A DNA stretch of 64,000 nt from Chinchilla lanigera (GCF_000276665.1 NW_004955469.1:10204413-10268412); one strand, 5' to 3'. Shown: positions 23,845 through 35,627, counted from the first letter of the stretch. Made by a program: numbers and translations. Notes: generated by a model from the letters alone, not told the origin.

Positions 23845-23985
23845 GAGCTGGAAATGGTTCCTATATTTAACTCTTGTAATTCTTATAACAACATTTTACA
23901 GATTATGAAGTGTGGCCCTGCCAAGTGAAGTGACTTGTCTGAGGTCACACAGCAACTTGGCTCTCAAACTGAGAATGCACCCCAG
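23845..23985 (-). repeat. MIR SINE
   Basis: cattttacagattatgaagt, then aagtgaagtgacttgtctga and ggtcacacagcaacttgg is a reversed MIR core. Confidence 0.8.
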
Positions 23986-24912
23986 GTCCCCACCTTTTCA
24001 AGGGGCATGCTGCTCTTGAACGGCTCTGAGTTGTTCCATGTAAATATCAGTTGGAAGTATCGACCTGTGCACCATGCAGAAAAGAGATGCTCTCTGGTTC
24101 CTGAGGTCTGGAAAGCCAGCAGTGGAGGACAGGCAGGGTCTAGGAAGGACGGAGAAAGGGCAGCAAACAAGAACAGGAAGATGGAGGGGAAGGAGGTAGG
24201 CAACAGAGTTCCACAGAGTGGAAAGAACAAATATGTGCTCTAGAATGAGACCAGCAGAATGCAAATCCTTGTGCTTTCTAGTATTTGTTTTGTTTTGCTT
24301 GCGTTTACCTGTGTGAGTCTTGATTTTGTCATGTGTACATAGAGGGGAGACAAACCTCCCTCGCAAGGGATTGAATGTTAAGTGGGGAAATAATTGTAAA
24401 CTGCCCAGATTTCTCGAGTGCAGTTAGTGGTGGCCGCTGTTGCCGACCGCCATGCTACAGGATCTGACCCCTCGTTCTGTAGGCAGGCAGTTTTCCTTAA
24501 CTGACCGAGAGATTACATGTTGGTAGTGGTCTGCCTTGGCGTACACCTCGTAAGTCCTAGATCCTTCTCCGCCTCAGAAATACTAATAAAGGCAATGAAA
24601 ACTAAAGTTCTCGGCACATGCTAGTAGAACACTACACAGGAGTATTTGAGCCTTTTTACCTCTTCTCCGCCACCTCAGTTGGCTTTCCAAGGCCAGCTCT
24701 TGAGTTAGGTTGACAGACAGCACTGAAAATGCAAAATGCTGGGTCAAATTTAAAGTTTAGATAAATAACAAATGATTTAGTATGAGAGTGTCCCACGCAG
24801 TATGTAGGAAATATTTATACTCAAATGTTATTTGCAGTTTATCTGACATTTGCATTTAGCTGGGATGACCCCAGAATCAACCAGAAGAGTATATGCAGAT
24901 CTGGGGAAGGAT
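23986..24912. other. intronic sequence, nothing recognised
   Basis: No repeat family or exon was identified. Two long antisense frames (88 and 122 codons) have no recognisable similarity. Confidence 0.4.
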
Positions 24913-25122
24913 CTTTCTCTGTCTCTGTCTCTGTCTCTGTCTCTGTCTCTGTCTCTATCTGTAACTCTATATCTCTATTCTGCCTCTCTCCCTCTCCTCT
25001 CTCTGTCTCTGTCTCTGTCTCTATCTGTCTGTCTCTCCCTCCCTCCATCCCTCCTTCCTTTCTGCCTCTCTCCCTCTCCCCCTGTCTCCCTGTCTCCTCC
25101 TCTCCTCTGCCTCTCCCCTCAC
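24913..25122 (+). repeat. pyrimidine simple repeat, (CTCTGT)n and related
   Basis: It starts with about six CTCTGT units, degenerates through CTCTAT and CTCCCT variants, and ends in C/T-rich sequence. All six frames are open over parts of it, giving Ser/Val/Leu or Glu/Thr repeat peptides. These are not proteins. Confidence 0.92.
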
Positions 25123-26749
25123 TCCACACAGCTGGCTTTAGATGGTACCTTCAGCTCTCTTCCTGAGCAGAGGTATTCAGTGCCAGTGTCCCCACTGTGC
25201 AGCTGAGTGTGCCGCTGAGGGCTGCTGGCCTTCACATGGCCCTGACCCTCTCTGCACCTGGGCACCAACACACATCGGCCTTTGCTTCTTCCTGCTTGAG
25301 GGTCCCATGGAGGACTGGCTTTTCTTTCTTCAGAATAGTTTTGCAGACAGCTGTTAGAATGAAGACAGCCCCTGTGGCCTGGTAACTTGACTCAGAGTAA
25401 GAGCCAGCATCAGGTAGAGCGCCCTCTTCCATGTGTTTCCTCCAGGGCTAGAGAGCGCTATCCAGGCATGATGCTAACGGAGCGGAGTACACACTACTCC
25501 AGGAATCTGAGGGTACAGTATTGAGCTGGAAGGGCAATCCAGAAGGGAGGTGTGCTGCCCAGGTCACACAGTCCTTCAGAATTTGAGTCTGAACTAGGTG
25601 TGGGTCTTCTGTCTGCTGCGTCTGGTTCGTCAGTGATCGCCCAAGGGATCTGAGAATTCCTGGCACACTTGTCTAGTTGATTTCTGAATGTTTTCTCTGG
25701 CTTATGTGATGAGTAGTCCCAGGGCCCTGCCTGGCGCACTGTGCTTTGCAGCACCGCCCTCAGCTCTGTGCCTGGACTCCTTTCCTGCAGGCAGAGTTGG
25801 TTTAGCCCCAGAGCAGGCCGTTGCTGCTGATGGGAGCAAGTGGCCCTGCCTAAGCCCAGCCTGAGCCTGGCCCGCCCTTTCGGGCCGCCTGCTGCTTTCT
25901 TTGCCCCACCCTGACCAAGGATTCTGCGGTTGAGATGGAAAAATCCACCTCTGAGAAGATAGCTTTCAACCTGTGTCAGGGAAAGAGTCGGTCCACATAA
26001 CATGAGGGGGAAATTAAAACAAAGCAGGGCGTGGGTTCAAGCAGAATAGCACCCTTGGGCTTAAGAGTGACTTTGACCTCTTATTCCTCCTAGACTAGAA
26101 TGATTATCCTGCTGCCAGAGAGTTTTTAGAGGAATTACTTTATTAAATGGTGTCACTGGCAAGGGGGTATTAACCCTAAGATCAGCTTTATCTGAACACT
26201 CTGAAAGCAAACTTGACTGTGCAGGCAGAGCCAGCCCACGTGGAAGCCAGAGCAGTGATCATGGGATCTTCCACTCTTTCTGTTTTCTTGTTCTTGCTAC
26301 AACCTGTCATGAGACCAAGAAAACTTGTTTTGAAAATGCTTGACAGCCAAAACAACCTGTTCTCAGCCCTGGATAAGAGGGCTTGTCCTCCATGACCATT
26401 TATGTACTGTTAGATGTTTGACTAGCTGCTGACTGGAAAAAATGAATTTGCTGTTTTCTTCTCATATTGTTCACGGACAAGCGCCAGTGGCTTTCCAGCT
26501 CCCTTTTCCCTTTTTTCCAGCACTTCTCCAGAGACACTTTAAGATCATTCCTAAGTCTCCTTGATGAGTGAACGTTAGCAACACACCCTCAGGAGCTGTA
26601 ACCGTGGTTCCATCTCTGCATCCTGAGTTTGTGATTAACTTTCCCATAGATTTTAGCCTATACAGAGATTTTTAACCTGTCGTTTTCCACTTACTTTTTC
26701 ACCCTTTCTGGTGAAGCTAAATATCTTAGTCAGAATCTCCAGTTAGGGA
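25123..26749. other. intronic sequence, nothing assigned
   Basis: Mixed-composition intron. The minus-strand 169-codon open frame at 26003-25494 shows no domain, and no start context or splice sites were found that would make it a gene. Confidence 0.4.
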
Positions 26750-26822
26750 CAGGGGATATATAGCTCAGCAGCATGGCGCCTGCCTGGCAAGCACAAGGTC
26801 TTGAGTTCAATAGAGTTCAAAA
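26750..26822 (+). repeat. ID SINE, 3' truncated or rearranged
   Basis: ggggatatatagctcagcag, then catggcgcctgcctggcaag and cacaaggtcttgagttcaat are ID landmarks. The usual 'gattcccggtacc' end is replaced by a repeated agagttcaa. Confidence 0.88.
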
Positions 26823-26832
26823 ATCCAGTTAT

Positions 26833-26994
26833 CCAGATGGCCACTTTAGCCAGGCATAGTGGCACACTCCTGTAATCCCCTCACTCAGGAGGCTGAGGCA
26901 GGAGGATCATTGCAAGTTCGAGACCAGCCTAGGCTACATAAGTGAGCTCAAGGCCAACCTGAACTACATAGTGAGACCCTGTCTCAGAAAGACA

Positions 26995-27029
<35 letters not shown>

Positions 27030-27046
27030 CCAGATGGTCATTTTAG
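26833..27046 (+). repeat. B1-type SINE with target-site duplication and long A tail
   Basis: The body at about 26850-26991 is a full internally duplicated B1: gccaggcatagtggcacact, gttcgagaccagcctaggct, caaggccaacctgaactaca. It is followed by (CA)n and an A-run to 27029. Flanks are ccagatggccactttag (26833-26849) and ccagatggtcattttag (27030-27046), a 17-bp duplication with two mismatches. Confidence 0.95.
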
Positions 27047-27212
27047 TCTCTGTTTTGGTGGCTCTTAGACCGGCATGAGTGTCTCTGTTGCTCCCACCAA
27101 GCCTTACAAATCTGATCTTGGATGGATATCTAAATGGCTCTCTGACTGCAGGATTGATCACTTCACCTCTCCTCCTCTGCATGGAGAGGGGCTAGACTGA
27201 AAAAGAGATTCC

Positions 27213-27380
27213 TGTGTTTGTGAATAAAGTTATATTGGAACATCACCACACATACTCATTCACTTGACCGTGGCTGCTGCTGCCACAAGGCAGACTTGAA
27301 TTGTTGCAATAGAGTATATGGCTTCCCGTGCTGAAAATAATCTATTTGTTATCTGGTCCTGTAAAGAAAATTTGCTGATC
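27213..27380 (+). mobile_element. hAT-type DNA transposon relic, second copy
   Basis: It carries the same interior as the relic at 13303 in the same orientation: gtgaataaagttatattgga, then gaccgtggctgctgctgcca, and tggtcctgtaaagaaaattt gctgatc near its end. The 5' terminal repeat is missing. Confidence 0.72.
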
Positions 27381-29531
27381 TCTGGGTTTCCAAATCCAAT
27401 ATTCTCCAGCCTTTGCACTTACCGTGGTTCTCTGACAGGAAGAACTCCCAAAATGGCTAATAAGGGACTAGTCAGAGAAAGGGTCTCTTTCTTTCTCCCC
27501 TGGAGTTCTTGGCAATACAGAGCATACTTTGACATTGTTGAGCTGTACAAAGGGTGGGAGCTTATTTTGCTGTGTTTTTACAGAGTTTACTTTGCTATGT
27601 GTCTATATTTGTTTACTGGTCTGGTGGCCTTGCCCATGGTGTGTACTGGTTTTGCAAAAAAGATTCTGCAGCTGTGTAGGTCTGACGGTCCTCAGTGGCA
27701 TGGTTCAGGAGGGGGAAGGATAGCCATGTGTACCTATGTGGAAGGGAATGGGGAGTTGAATGCCAATTCATCAGCTTGGTAAACACGGCAAGAGAGGGAA
27801 CCAAACACTGCCTTCAAGAACCGTGTGTCTGCCCAAACCTTACCCACCTCTGGTTGGTCTGGCTTTGCCTTAGTTTCCAAAACAAAGCAGTGGGGAAGGG
27901 GGAAGATAGTAAATATTGGTGGACAGTGGCAATGAAAACAAGAGTGGCCTCTGGAGATGCCTTTGCAATGCAGACAAGAAAGGAACTGTCTCTTACCTTC
28001 TTCCCTCAAAACCAATCCAAACGAGGTTCTAATATACATGATTTGCATCCCAGTGAAGTTTCCATGCGTGTTTGGCATCCAATACCTAATAGAGAAATCA
28101 AAAGCACATGACTGAATGATCCTGTTATCAGGACCACCATGGCCTATAAGAAACCTTTGTACAAACAAGAAGAAAGTGGCCTTTCTGAGTTGATTCTGGG
28201 TTTGACTCATGCCTCGGGGTAAAGCAAAAGCTATCCTTTTCTTTAGGTCTGTCTTCGGGTGAGCACACAACTTAGCAAGCCCAGCATAGGTGAGATTTCA
28301 GCCCCCACTTGCTCCCATGGCCTAGAAGCTGCACTCCCAAATGCAGCAGCCCCTCCTGATGCCCAGTATGTCAGAAACCCATGAGATCCTCTCACTGGAC
28401 TCTTGCTGGCCAGCAGCAGGTTAACTCTTCATGGCATTGGCCTTGGAGACCATAGCTCACGGGGCTGGCTTCCAGCACCCCTTCACACCTGTCCCCTGCA
28501 GCAGGGCTACAGTGCCAGGGTGGCTTCAGGCTCAGAGCTGGGGGATGGGTGGCCTGGGGCTGAGCGCAGCAGAGATGTGGTCTTCTCGGTTAGGCACTGT
28601 AGGCCTGGATAGTTCAGGTGCTGATGCTGGAGAGCCCAAGCCCTGGTTCTTCCTTACCAACTTCTGACCTAAAACTGGCTCAACTTAAGCACATGATTTC
28701 CCACATAGTCTGTCTCGAAGACAGCACACTGCAGCACCAAGAAATGTGCTAGAGATCTGGACAGCTCCTGGTAGCGGGAACTGACCTCACCCCCAAAGCA
28801 TTGGGTTACGCACTACCCAACATGTGCAGTGATGACATCCCACCAGGACAGCCTCTCCTGCAGGGTGTGTTGTCAGAGTGGTTTTGAGAAGGTTGTGGTG
28901 AACTCTGTGTGGGTGATACCGCATTGCGGTCAAGTCCAATTCCACTCCTCAGTTTGCGCTGGAAATCGTATTCAGGCCAGCCGTGTGGATGGTTTTTCTA
29001 AAGATTCCCGTCCTCCCCTTCTCATCCTGCATCTGTCCACAGTTCCCAATTCAGAGGCTGGAGAGGGGAGTGAGAAGAGAAGCTGGGAGTCCACTGTAGC
29101 CAAGGACTTGATGTCTGCTTCCTGCCCCCTTTCTCAGTTCTAAGAAAATGAGAAGAGAGAATGCAGTTCATCACTGTCCTGAGCCCCCAAAATGTACAGA
29201 GCTCCATGGTAAGGAATAGATGCATCCTGTGGACACAGCACTTCCCTCTCTGTGGCCTCAAAACATGGGGTTGGGAAGATGAAAAATCCATGCACAATCA
29301 GCGCTGTCTCACGCCATGGGAAAAGGGAAGGTGAGCCAAGGAGGTCCACCCACATTGGCCATGAATAGTAGCATGGTACCATAGCCCAGGGCCTGAGAGA
29401 AGGACACCTGCATGTTGACATATGTTCCTGTTTTTGAGAACATACTGCTCCAGACCACCAAGCTCCTCATGTTGCCCCTTTGCAACACATGGGCTCAGAG
29501 CAGCACTCAGCAGGATCTATCTCAGAGATGT
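27381..29531. other. intronic sequence, unclassified
   Basis: About 2.1 kb with no recognised repeat. The stretch 27420-28280 has overlapping open frames on both strands (138-178 codons). Near 28141-28150 there is cctataaga, and the tail of the block is ctgtcttcgggtgagcacac, which loosely recalls an LTR end. I could not classify it. Confidence 0.3.
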
Positions 29532-29890
29532 GGGTGTGTCTTGGTTACTTTTCTCTCGTTGCTGGGACAAAATACCTGACACCCAAAATTAGGGAAGGAA
29601 AGGTTTATTTCGCTTACACTTCATGGAGTTTTCAGTCCATACTTGGCAGGTTACAAGGCACAGTGGCATATGGCAGAGGGCTACAGCTCATGGCAGTAGA
29701 ACACAGCAAAGCAACAAGCACAAAAAGAAGGAATGGCCTCAAGCCGCCTCTTGCTCTCTCTTACATATGCAAACTATCCACCCCAGGGTGGGTGTAGCTC
29801 TCACACCCATAATCAATCAAACTCTAAAAGCCTGCCCCATGATCACATGAGGCTTTGGGGGGACACCCAAACACGAACCATAATAGGGTG
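29532..29890 (-). mobile_element. MaLR-type (ERVL-related) solo LTR with 5-bp target duplication
   Basis: On + it runs from tgtcttggttacttttctct with gctgggacaaaatacctgac, through aaggtttatttcgcttacac, to ggctttggggggacacccaa and cgaaccataata. This is the reverse of a MaLR LTR (tgttatggtttg...gtgtccccccaaag...ggtattttgt). The LTR spans 29537-29885 and is flanked by gggtg on both sides. There is no internal retroviral sequence, so it is a solo LTR. Confidence 0.85.
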
Positions 29891-29939
29891 CCTCCAAAGA
29901 CACGTTCTTTCTGCCCAGAAGACCCTCCCGGCCTGGCAG

Positions 29940-30130
29940 TGTGCTTTGGCAGGACTGTGATTCATGTCCAACCCCAAGCCTGACTTTGGGCAAGTTCCTT
30001 CCCCTGCGCAAGCTTGTGTCTCCATGGGTGCCATGGTTGTAGAGTAACAGGACCTATTCCATACCTGTGATTGGTGGTTGTAAAGGTTAAAATGAGGTTA
30101 TTATAAAATTCTTTCAGTAATGACTGTTGA
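29940..30130 (+). repeat. MIR SINE
   Basis: cctgactttgggcaagttcc, then atacctgtgattggtggttg and taaaggttaaaatgaggtta follows the forward MIR order. Confidence 0.6.
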
Positions 30131-30207
30131 GTTTAAGTGAAGCAAGAGTCCCTCGGGATGTCCTTAGGTAGCTGTCTGCATGGCAGTGGAGTGGGAAGAA
30201 AAGAAAG

Positions 30208-30395
30208 CTAGCATGTGTTGAGTTCTTAGCATGTACCTGGCATTGTCAGCTTACAGTAGCCCAACAGAGAAATAAATGGAAACCCAAGGGTTCCCCCACA
30301 CATACAAGAAGTAAGGGATAGCTCCATATTTGAATTCAGTTCTCCTTGGCATCAAAACCCATGTTCTGGCCTTGAAAGCAGGTGAGGAATGGTTA
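30208..30395 (-). repeat. MIR-like SINE
   Basis: ctagcatgtgttgagttctt, then agcatgtacctggcattgtc, and later tttgaattcagttctccttg is a reversed MIR-like order. It is diverged. Confidence 0.5.
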
Positions 30396-31019
30396 CAGGG
30401 TACCCTCATCCCAGACTGGCACCAGGAGGTTCCATCGACAGTGCCTTTGTCTTCTCCCAGTCATCTCCCACATCACTGATCCTTCCCAAATCCAAGCCAG
30501 GGACCATCACTTGATTCTAGACCAGAAAGTAGGAATCACGTGAAGTCAAAGCAGAGTGGGGCTGTATCACCATAAGCCAAACCTCACGCTCATACTCGTG
30601 AAGGTTTTAGGAAAACAACAGCCTTCAGTGCATGCTCGAAATTCCTTCCATGGTAAGCCACTGTGAGAAAAATATCACCCAAACAATGTGCTTTTGGCAG
30701 AGGGAGGGTGGTGTCTTTTCAGGCATAAAGCAAACCAGCAAGGACCCAGAAATCACTCTAGGGAGTTGTTCTCGCCAGAGGATTTAGCTTTTTAAAAATA
30801 AATTTAGCTTAGGATTCCATTTGCCTCTCTGTGTCCCGCCCGTCTTGATTCCTCCTTTGTCTCCCCTGGGGGAGGAGGAAGGTCATGGAGTTCCTTGTTC
30901 TTCTATTGGTTGTCAGCCCAATATCACTTTTCTCAAGTTTAACACGAAGTATTTATTCAGATAAAGGGGAGAAGGAAGGAGAGAAAGAGAGACAGGGAAA
31001 GAGAAAGGGAAAAAAACCC
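30396..31019. other. intronic sequence, nothing recognised
   Basis: Unassigned intron ending in a purine-rich run (gagaaggaaggagagaaaga) that directly precedes the composite SINE. Confidence 0.4.
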
Positions 31020-31200
31020 AAAACTCCCAGCACTCTGGGAGGCCAAGACAGGAGGATTGCAAGTCCAAGCCCAGCCTGAATAACTTAGCAATTTATTACG
31101 ACCTTCTCTCAAATAAAAAATTTAAAAAGGCCTGGGGATGTAGCTCAGTGTGAAAGCCCTGAGTTCAGTCTCCAGTGCCACAAAGCAAACAAACAGAAAA
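31020..31200 (+). repeat. B1+ID composite SINE
   Basis: The B1 half (cccagcactctgggaggcca, agacaggaggattgcaagtc) lacks the inner duplication. It is joined by an A-rich linker to ID (ggcctggggatgtagctcag, gagttcagtctccagtgcca). It is the older composite type found in several non-murine rodent lineages. Confidence 0.87.
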
Positions 31201-31288
31201 CAACTAAACAGATTATTATCTGGCTCAATCTCCAAAGCCAAGTCCCTGGAGTTAGCACTGTTGCATGAACTAAAGAAGAGCTCATTCG

Positions 31289-31375
31289 TGGGCCGGAGCA
31301 TAGCTCAGTTCTCCTTGCCTAGCATGGTTTAGGCCCTGAGTTTGATTCCCTGCCCTGGAAAAAGAAAGGAGTGGG
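31289..31375 (+). repeat. ID SINE
   Basis: gggccggagcatagctcagt, then cttgcctagcatggtttagg and cctgagtttgattccctgcc ends in an A-rich tail. Confidence 0.85.
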
Positions 31376-31585
31376 TGGGGAGGGCGAGGAGCATTTAAAC
31401 CTGAACAGACCTGGGGCCTCAGCACTAGCAATACCCAGGGCACTCCTCCCGCAGTGCTCAGGAGACAGCCTAGCCTGAGCACCCAGGGGATGAGGTGGCG
31501 CCCCCGGCTACCCCACCACTCCCTCACCAGGCCTCACCAGATCTTGGAGGGGTCTGAGCCACCATATTGTGTCCAAGGCTGAGAA

Positions 31586-31638
31586 GAAGTTCTCTACTTC
31601 TGTGGAAGTAGAGAAGAAGTAGAGAAGTAGAGAACTTC
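31586..31638. repeat. perfect 16-bp inverted repeat within short tandem units
   Basis: gaagttctctacttct at 31586-31601 is the exact reverse complement of agaagtagagaacttc at 31623-31638, with a 21-base loop. The loop and right arm contain tandem gaagtagagaa units. It could fold into a hairpin in RNA or single-stranded DNA. It may simply have arisen by local templated replication. Confidence 0.9.
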
Positions 31639-32684
31639 CTACCAGAGATACTAGCACCCCTGGCCCAGGCAGTTTGTGACAGATGGTTTTGTTTCAGGGA
31701 GTAGAAGCCGGATGTGGGGTGAGAGTTTGAGGGCCAGACTTCCATCCCAGAGAAGGAAAGGTGTTCTTAGCTCTCCTGCAGGCCCGGGCTCTCAGTGCTG
31801 CAAGGCGCTCCTGCCAGGTGTTTCTCTGATGAGTACCAAGTGAGTCGCTCAAGGGCGCGCCACTGACGGGGTTGGGTTATGGCTGGGTTGGCAGCTTCGG
31901 CCTCTGTGGAGCTCTTGATGCTTGGCCAGGCCTTGAGAGGAGTTGGGTTTTGAGTAGGTGGAAAGGCCCCCAACGTGTCTAATGATCCAGAAAGTATCCT
32001 TTATCTGCACAGTAAAGGGGCTCCTACTTAGCTAGCTCCCAGGCTTGCAAAGGAAAATTAATTATTGTTTGTGATATGCTTTAAGACCTTATATAAATGC
32101 AAATTATTATTATTGTCATTAAACTTGCTAGACGTCTGGCCTACTGCATAATGCCCTGGCATAGCTCTAAGCAGAAAAGAAAGCAAACTCATTAGGCTGA
32201 AAGTTTGCTCAACAGCAGTAATGAGTGGGCCAAGAGGGGCTTGGCCATGACTGAAAGCAAAGCTCCTGGCTCCCTTCCAGGGTTAGCACACAGCGCTGTG
32301 TCCTGGAAGTCAAGTGTCTGTGTGTCCCCTGAGGACCAGGGCCTACTCACATGCATTCCTTTATCCCTGCAGGGACTAGCCCGTTACCAGGGCAGGCGCA
32401 GTCTGTGAGTGTGGGAATGTTTGGTTGTCTGTGGGCCTAAAGGATGGAAGAAAGATGGCCATCATTCCTGGAATCCTCAGTCAGATCTGGAGGCAAAGGA
32501 GAAATACATAGCAGCTTCAGACTTGTGTGGTGCCTGTGACGATACTTATTAAGGCTCTTGAGGGAACCCCTCTAGCAAAGCACAGAGAATCATTTATTAA
32601 ATTACTACTTTCACTTGAGAAACTGTCCCTAACTAGGGAGGATGGATTGGTACCAAAGTAACAATAATAATAAATAATAGTAAT
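31639..32684. other. intronic sequence with an AAT-rich tract
   Basis: No repeat family was assigned to most of it. At about 32661-32695 there is an interrupted AAT/AAC microsatellite-like tract, which adjoins the MIR that follows. Confidence 0.4.
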
Positions 32685-32830
32685 AACAATAACGGATAAT
32701 GGTATACTAGTCCTAGCAATGGCCAAGAAACCATCCCTTCACTTTACAGATGCAGCATCTGGGGCACAGACAGGTGACATGGCTCACCTGCCCAAGGTCA
32801 TGTAGCAAGTGAGAAGCAGAAGAAGTCACT
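32685..32830 (-). repeat. MIR SINE
   Basis: cactttacagatgcagcatc, then tggggcacagacaggtgaca and acctgcccaaggtcatgtag is a clear reversed MIR core. Confidence 0.8.
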
Positions 32831-33544
32831 CAAGCAGTCCCCGTCCCAGTCCACAAGCCGAGCACGTTGGGGTAATGATACATCCCATTTTATAGCCCTT
32901 TGCAGAGGTTGTACTTCCCAACCACCCTAGAGGAGTTTTAAGATGCCAGATGACATCTATGTAAAGGAACCTTCTGGGTACCCACTGCTCTTCTGGGACT
33001 GAACTCATTATTTAGAGTACATTTGTGATACTTCCCATGCCACCTCATCCCTCCTGGCCCCCTGTTTTCTTCCTCCCCAAAACTCTGAGTAGTCTCGGTC
33101 TCACAGGGGCACATTAGTACCTACACAGGAGCAAGGAGAGGGAGGTCAGATTCATACCCCCTTGTTATCACTCATAATTCCAAGAAGCAGCCAGTCAGTG
33201 CAGATCACTGGGTGAGGGATAAAGGGACCAGTCAACACCTAGACACACAAGAGAGAGCGAGCCCGTAGAGGGTTTTTCAGGTGTCACAGGAGCTGGCAGT
33301 AGGTTGCTCTTGAAATTTATTACTAGCCTATTGGCAATTCTAGTGAAAATTTTGATGGAGGAGACTAAATTCATCCAAAATGATGTGTGGGAGAGAGAAG
33401 ACTATCCAATCAGAATACTTTGGAAATCATCTCTTTTGGTTTCATAGATAAGAAATTGGAGGGCTGATTCATACAGTGGAGCCAAGGATGAAGCACTCTT
33501 TCCATGGGAAATCATGACAGGATAGAGAGAATGTGTTCTTTCTA
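32831..33544. other. intronic sequence, nothing recognised
   Basis: Unassigned intron without recognised repeat or exon. Confidence 0.4.
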
Positions 33545-33770
33545 ATCAAGCAGCTCTGTGTTCATAAATAGCATGGCCCCTTTGTGATATTAGAAAAGTC
33601 ACTTGACATCTCTGAACCATAAATTTCTCATTGGCAAAAAGAGAGACACTGACCTGTTAGGAGGCATAAATGTAAAGTAATACAGATGGAAACAAATAGC
33701 ATAATGTCTGACATGCAGTTGGCATCTCCCTTCCCTTAGACTTATGGCCTCCAGGCTTATTTTTTCTTTA
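33545..33770 (+). repeat. MIR SINE
   Basis: gaaaagtcacttgacatctc, then tgaaccataaatttctcatt, taggaggcataaatgtaaag and agcataatgtctgacatgca follow the forward MIR order to its 3' end. Confidence 0.7.
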
Positions 33771-33879
33771 CCACAATCCACAGCAAGATATTTATTTTAC
33801 ATCCTAATTCAGTATACATAACTCAAACAATAGCTTCACAAAACAATACTTCCCCTTGCCACATGTGATGCACTCTGAT

Positions 33880-33962
33880 TTTATTTCACTTTATTTTGAT
33901 GCTGGTCAGGACCCACTAAATGGATTTCACAACCCACTAATGGGTTGCAGCCCACCGTTTGA
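33880..33962 (+). mobile_element. short hAT (MER5-like) relic
   Basis: aggacccactaaatggattt, then cacaacccactaatgggttg and cagcccaccgtttgaatga recall the common mammalian hAT MITE end 'acccactaatgggttgcgaccca'. Only one end is preserved. Confidence 0.55.
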
Positions 33963-35627
33963 ATGAGCCTGCTTTATACCATGTGTGGATATCATTTTCC
34001 CACATTGTATGTCTGTCCTTCTTTTCCTTTGCCCCCTCCCTCTTTCTAACTGACACCCATGCCCAAAAAGCTGCCTGTACACATGTGCGGGGATAGCGCG
34101 TGCATGGCCCGAGGCTGGTGCAGAGCAGGGGGGACTCCACCTGCGAAAAGCCTTGCCCTGGCCATCTTGTGAGGAACCTCCTACCCACACTCCAGCAGGG
34201 CCCACCTCCGGTTCCCATTGTGTCAGTTACCTTTTCTACTCCAGACCACTGTCTCTGGAAGGCCATTGCTCTCCACTAGGGAAGAGAGACTGTGGGTATC
34301 CTCTTACTGAGTAGTGTCTTCCTTTGGAATTGCTGCTTTTCTGTCTAAGGCCCAAAGAGCTAGGCAGCTGGAAATAGTGTTTCAGCAATGGGGCAAGAAG
34401 ACAAGGGGCCCTGGCCACTTCCTTGCTCCTCCCCAGATCTCTAAGGGTCATCTGAGAACACCTAGCCAAGAGAAAAGGGTAAGACCCCGAGTGCTCTGGT
34501 GACCAAAAGCTGTGTGGAAAGCCAACAAGCAAGGCCTTACACAGCGGGAAAAGACATGAGCTGTGGCCCCCTGCATGCTGAGGTTGAATAAGAGAAGCCA
34601 GATTTTCCACCAGGTAAATAACACATCAGAGCTCCTGAGAGACTAGAGAGGCGATTATTTTGTGCCACAAAGAGTAGATGTACTAAGTGTCCTCTTGGGG
34701 CTTTGGGGCCAGGACTAGACCATGGGCCTAGACTGGTTCCTAGCAATGCTGAGCAGAAGCCTCAAGGCACAGTCCCATCTGGGGTGTGACTTAGAGCCTG
34801 GACCCCATACTCCACATGGCCAGCCTGCCACATACCCTGAGCACTTCCTCTCTGAGGGCTATCTTTTGGTTTTTCCCTTTTGCTGACTAAGAAGTGGAGA
34901 GTGTTCTGTGACCTTGGTCGTGACTCACTGCCATAAGACTGCTTCCCCCCAGCAGGTGAGCTGATGAGTAGCCCTCCTAGTAGCCATGTTGTGGTAAGAT
35001 CCCTGTACCTCCATGGGCATCCATATGGCCATCATCACATCCTGGCCTCTGCTGAGCTCCTGCTCTTATAACCCTGGCAGAATAAGCAGATAACCTGCTG
35101 TCTGGCACACCAGGCAGGTGCATTTGGGGAGAGCAGACAAGCACAGGGCTGGGCTCTGCTGTAGGTTCTTAGGCCTCAGGCAGCTCCCCATCCCTTGACC
35201 CTGCACACCTACTCCCAGACTGTAATTCTATCCTGGCCAGGTGCACCATGTCAGCCCCACTGAGCCTCCCATCAAGCAGCTTCTGATGGAAGGAGTGGTA
35301 GCCTATGAGGAAGGAGACAGGAGGACTGGCTCACGCTCTGCATACTGGTGCTAGGACTGTAGAGATATCCCTGGGGCCTCTGATTGACATTCACTTGCTG
35401 GGAGCACTAAGGACACTGATGATGAACCAGCCCCAAATTCAGTCTATGAGGAGCTTAGAGTGGGCCTAGACTGATGTATAATTATTATGTGCCATATTAG
35501 AGGGGGCCATGGCAACTTTTATAGCAGCCCTTGCTTTTCCCTTCCTTATAATGATTGACTGTAAGAGCTTGGAGATTTCCTTATTAAAAAATTCTGTCGT
35601 TCTGCAGTACATCTTCAAATAAGCTGA
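33963..35627. other. intronic sequence, nothing recognised
   Basis: About 1.7 kb of mixed-composition intron. Open frames up to 124 codons on the minus strand show no similarity. Confidence 0.4.

Noticed and set aside
24825..25206. Ser/Val/Leu-repeat and Glu/Thr-repeat open frames
   Set aside because: They are products of the CTCTGT simple repeat, which lacks stops in several frames.
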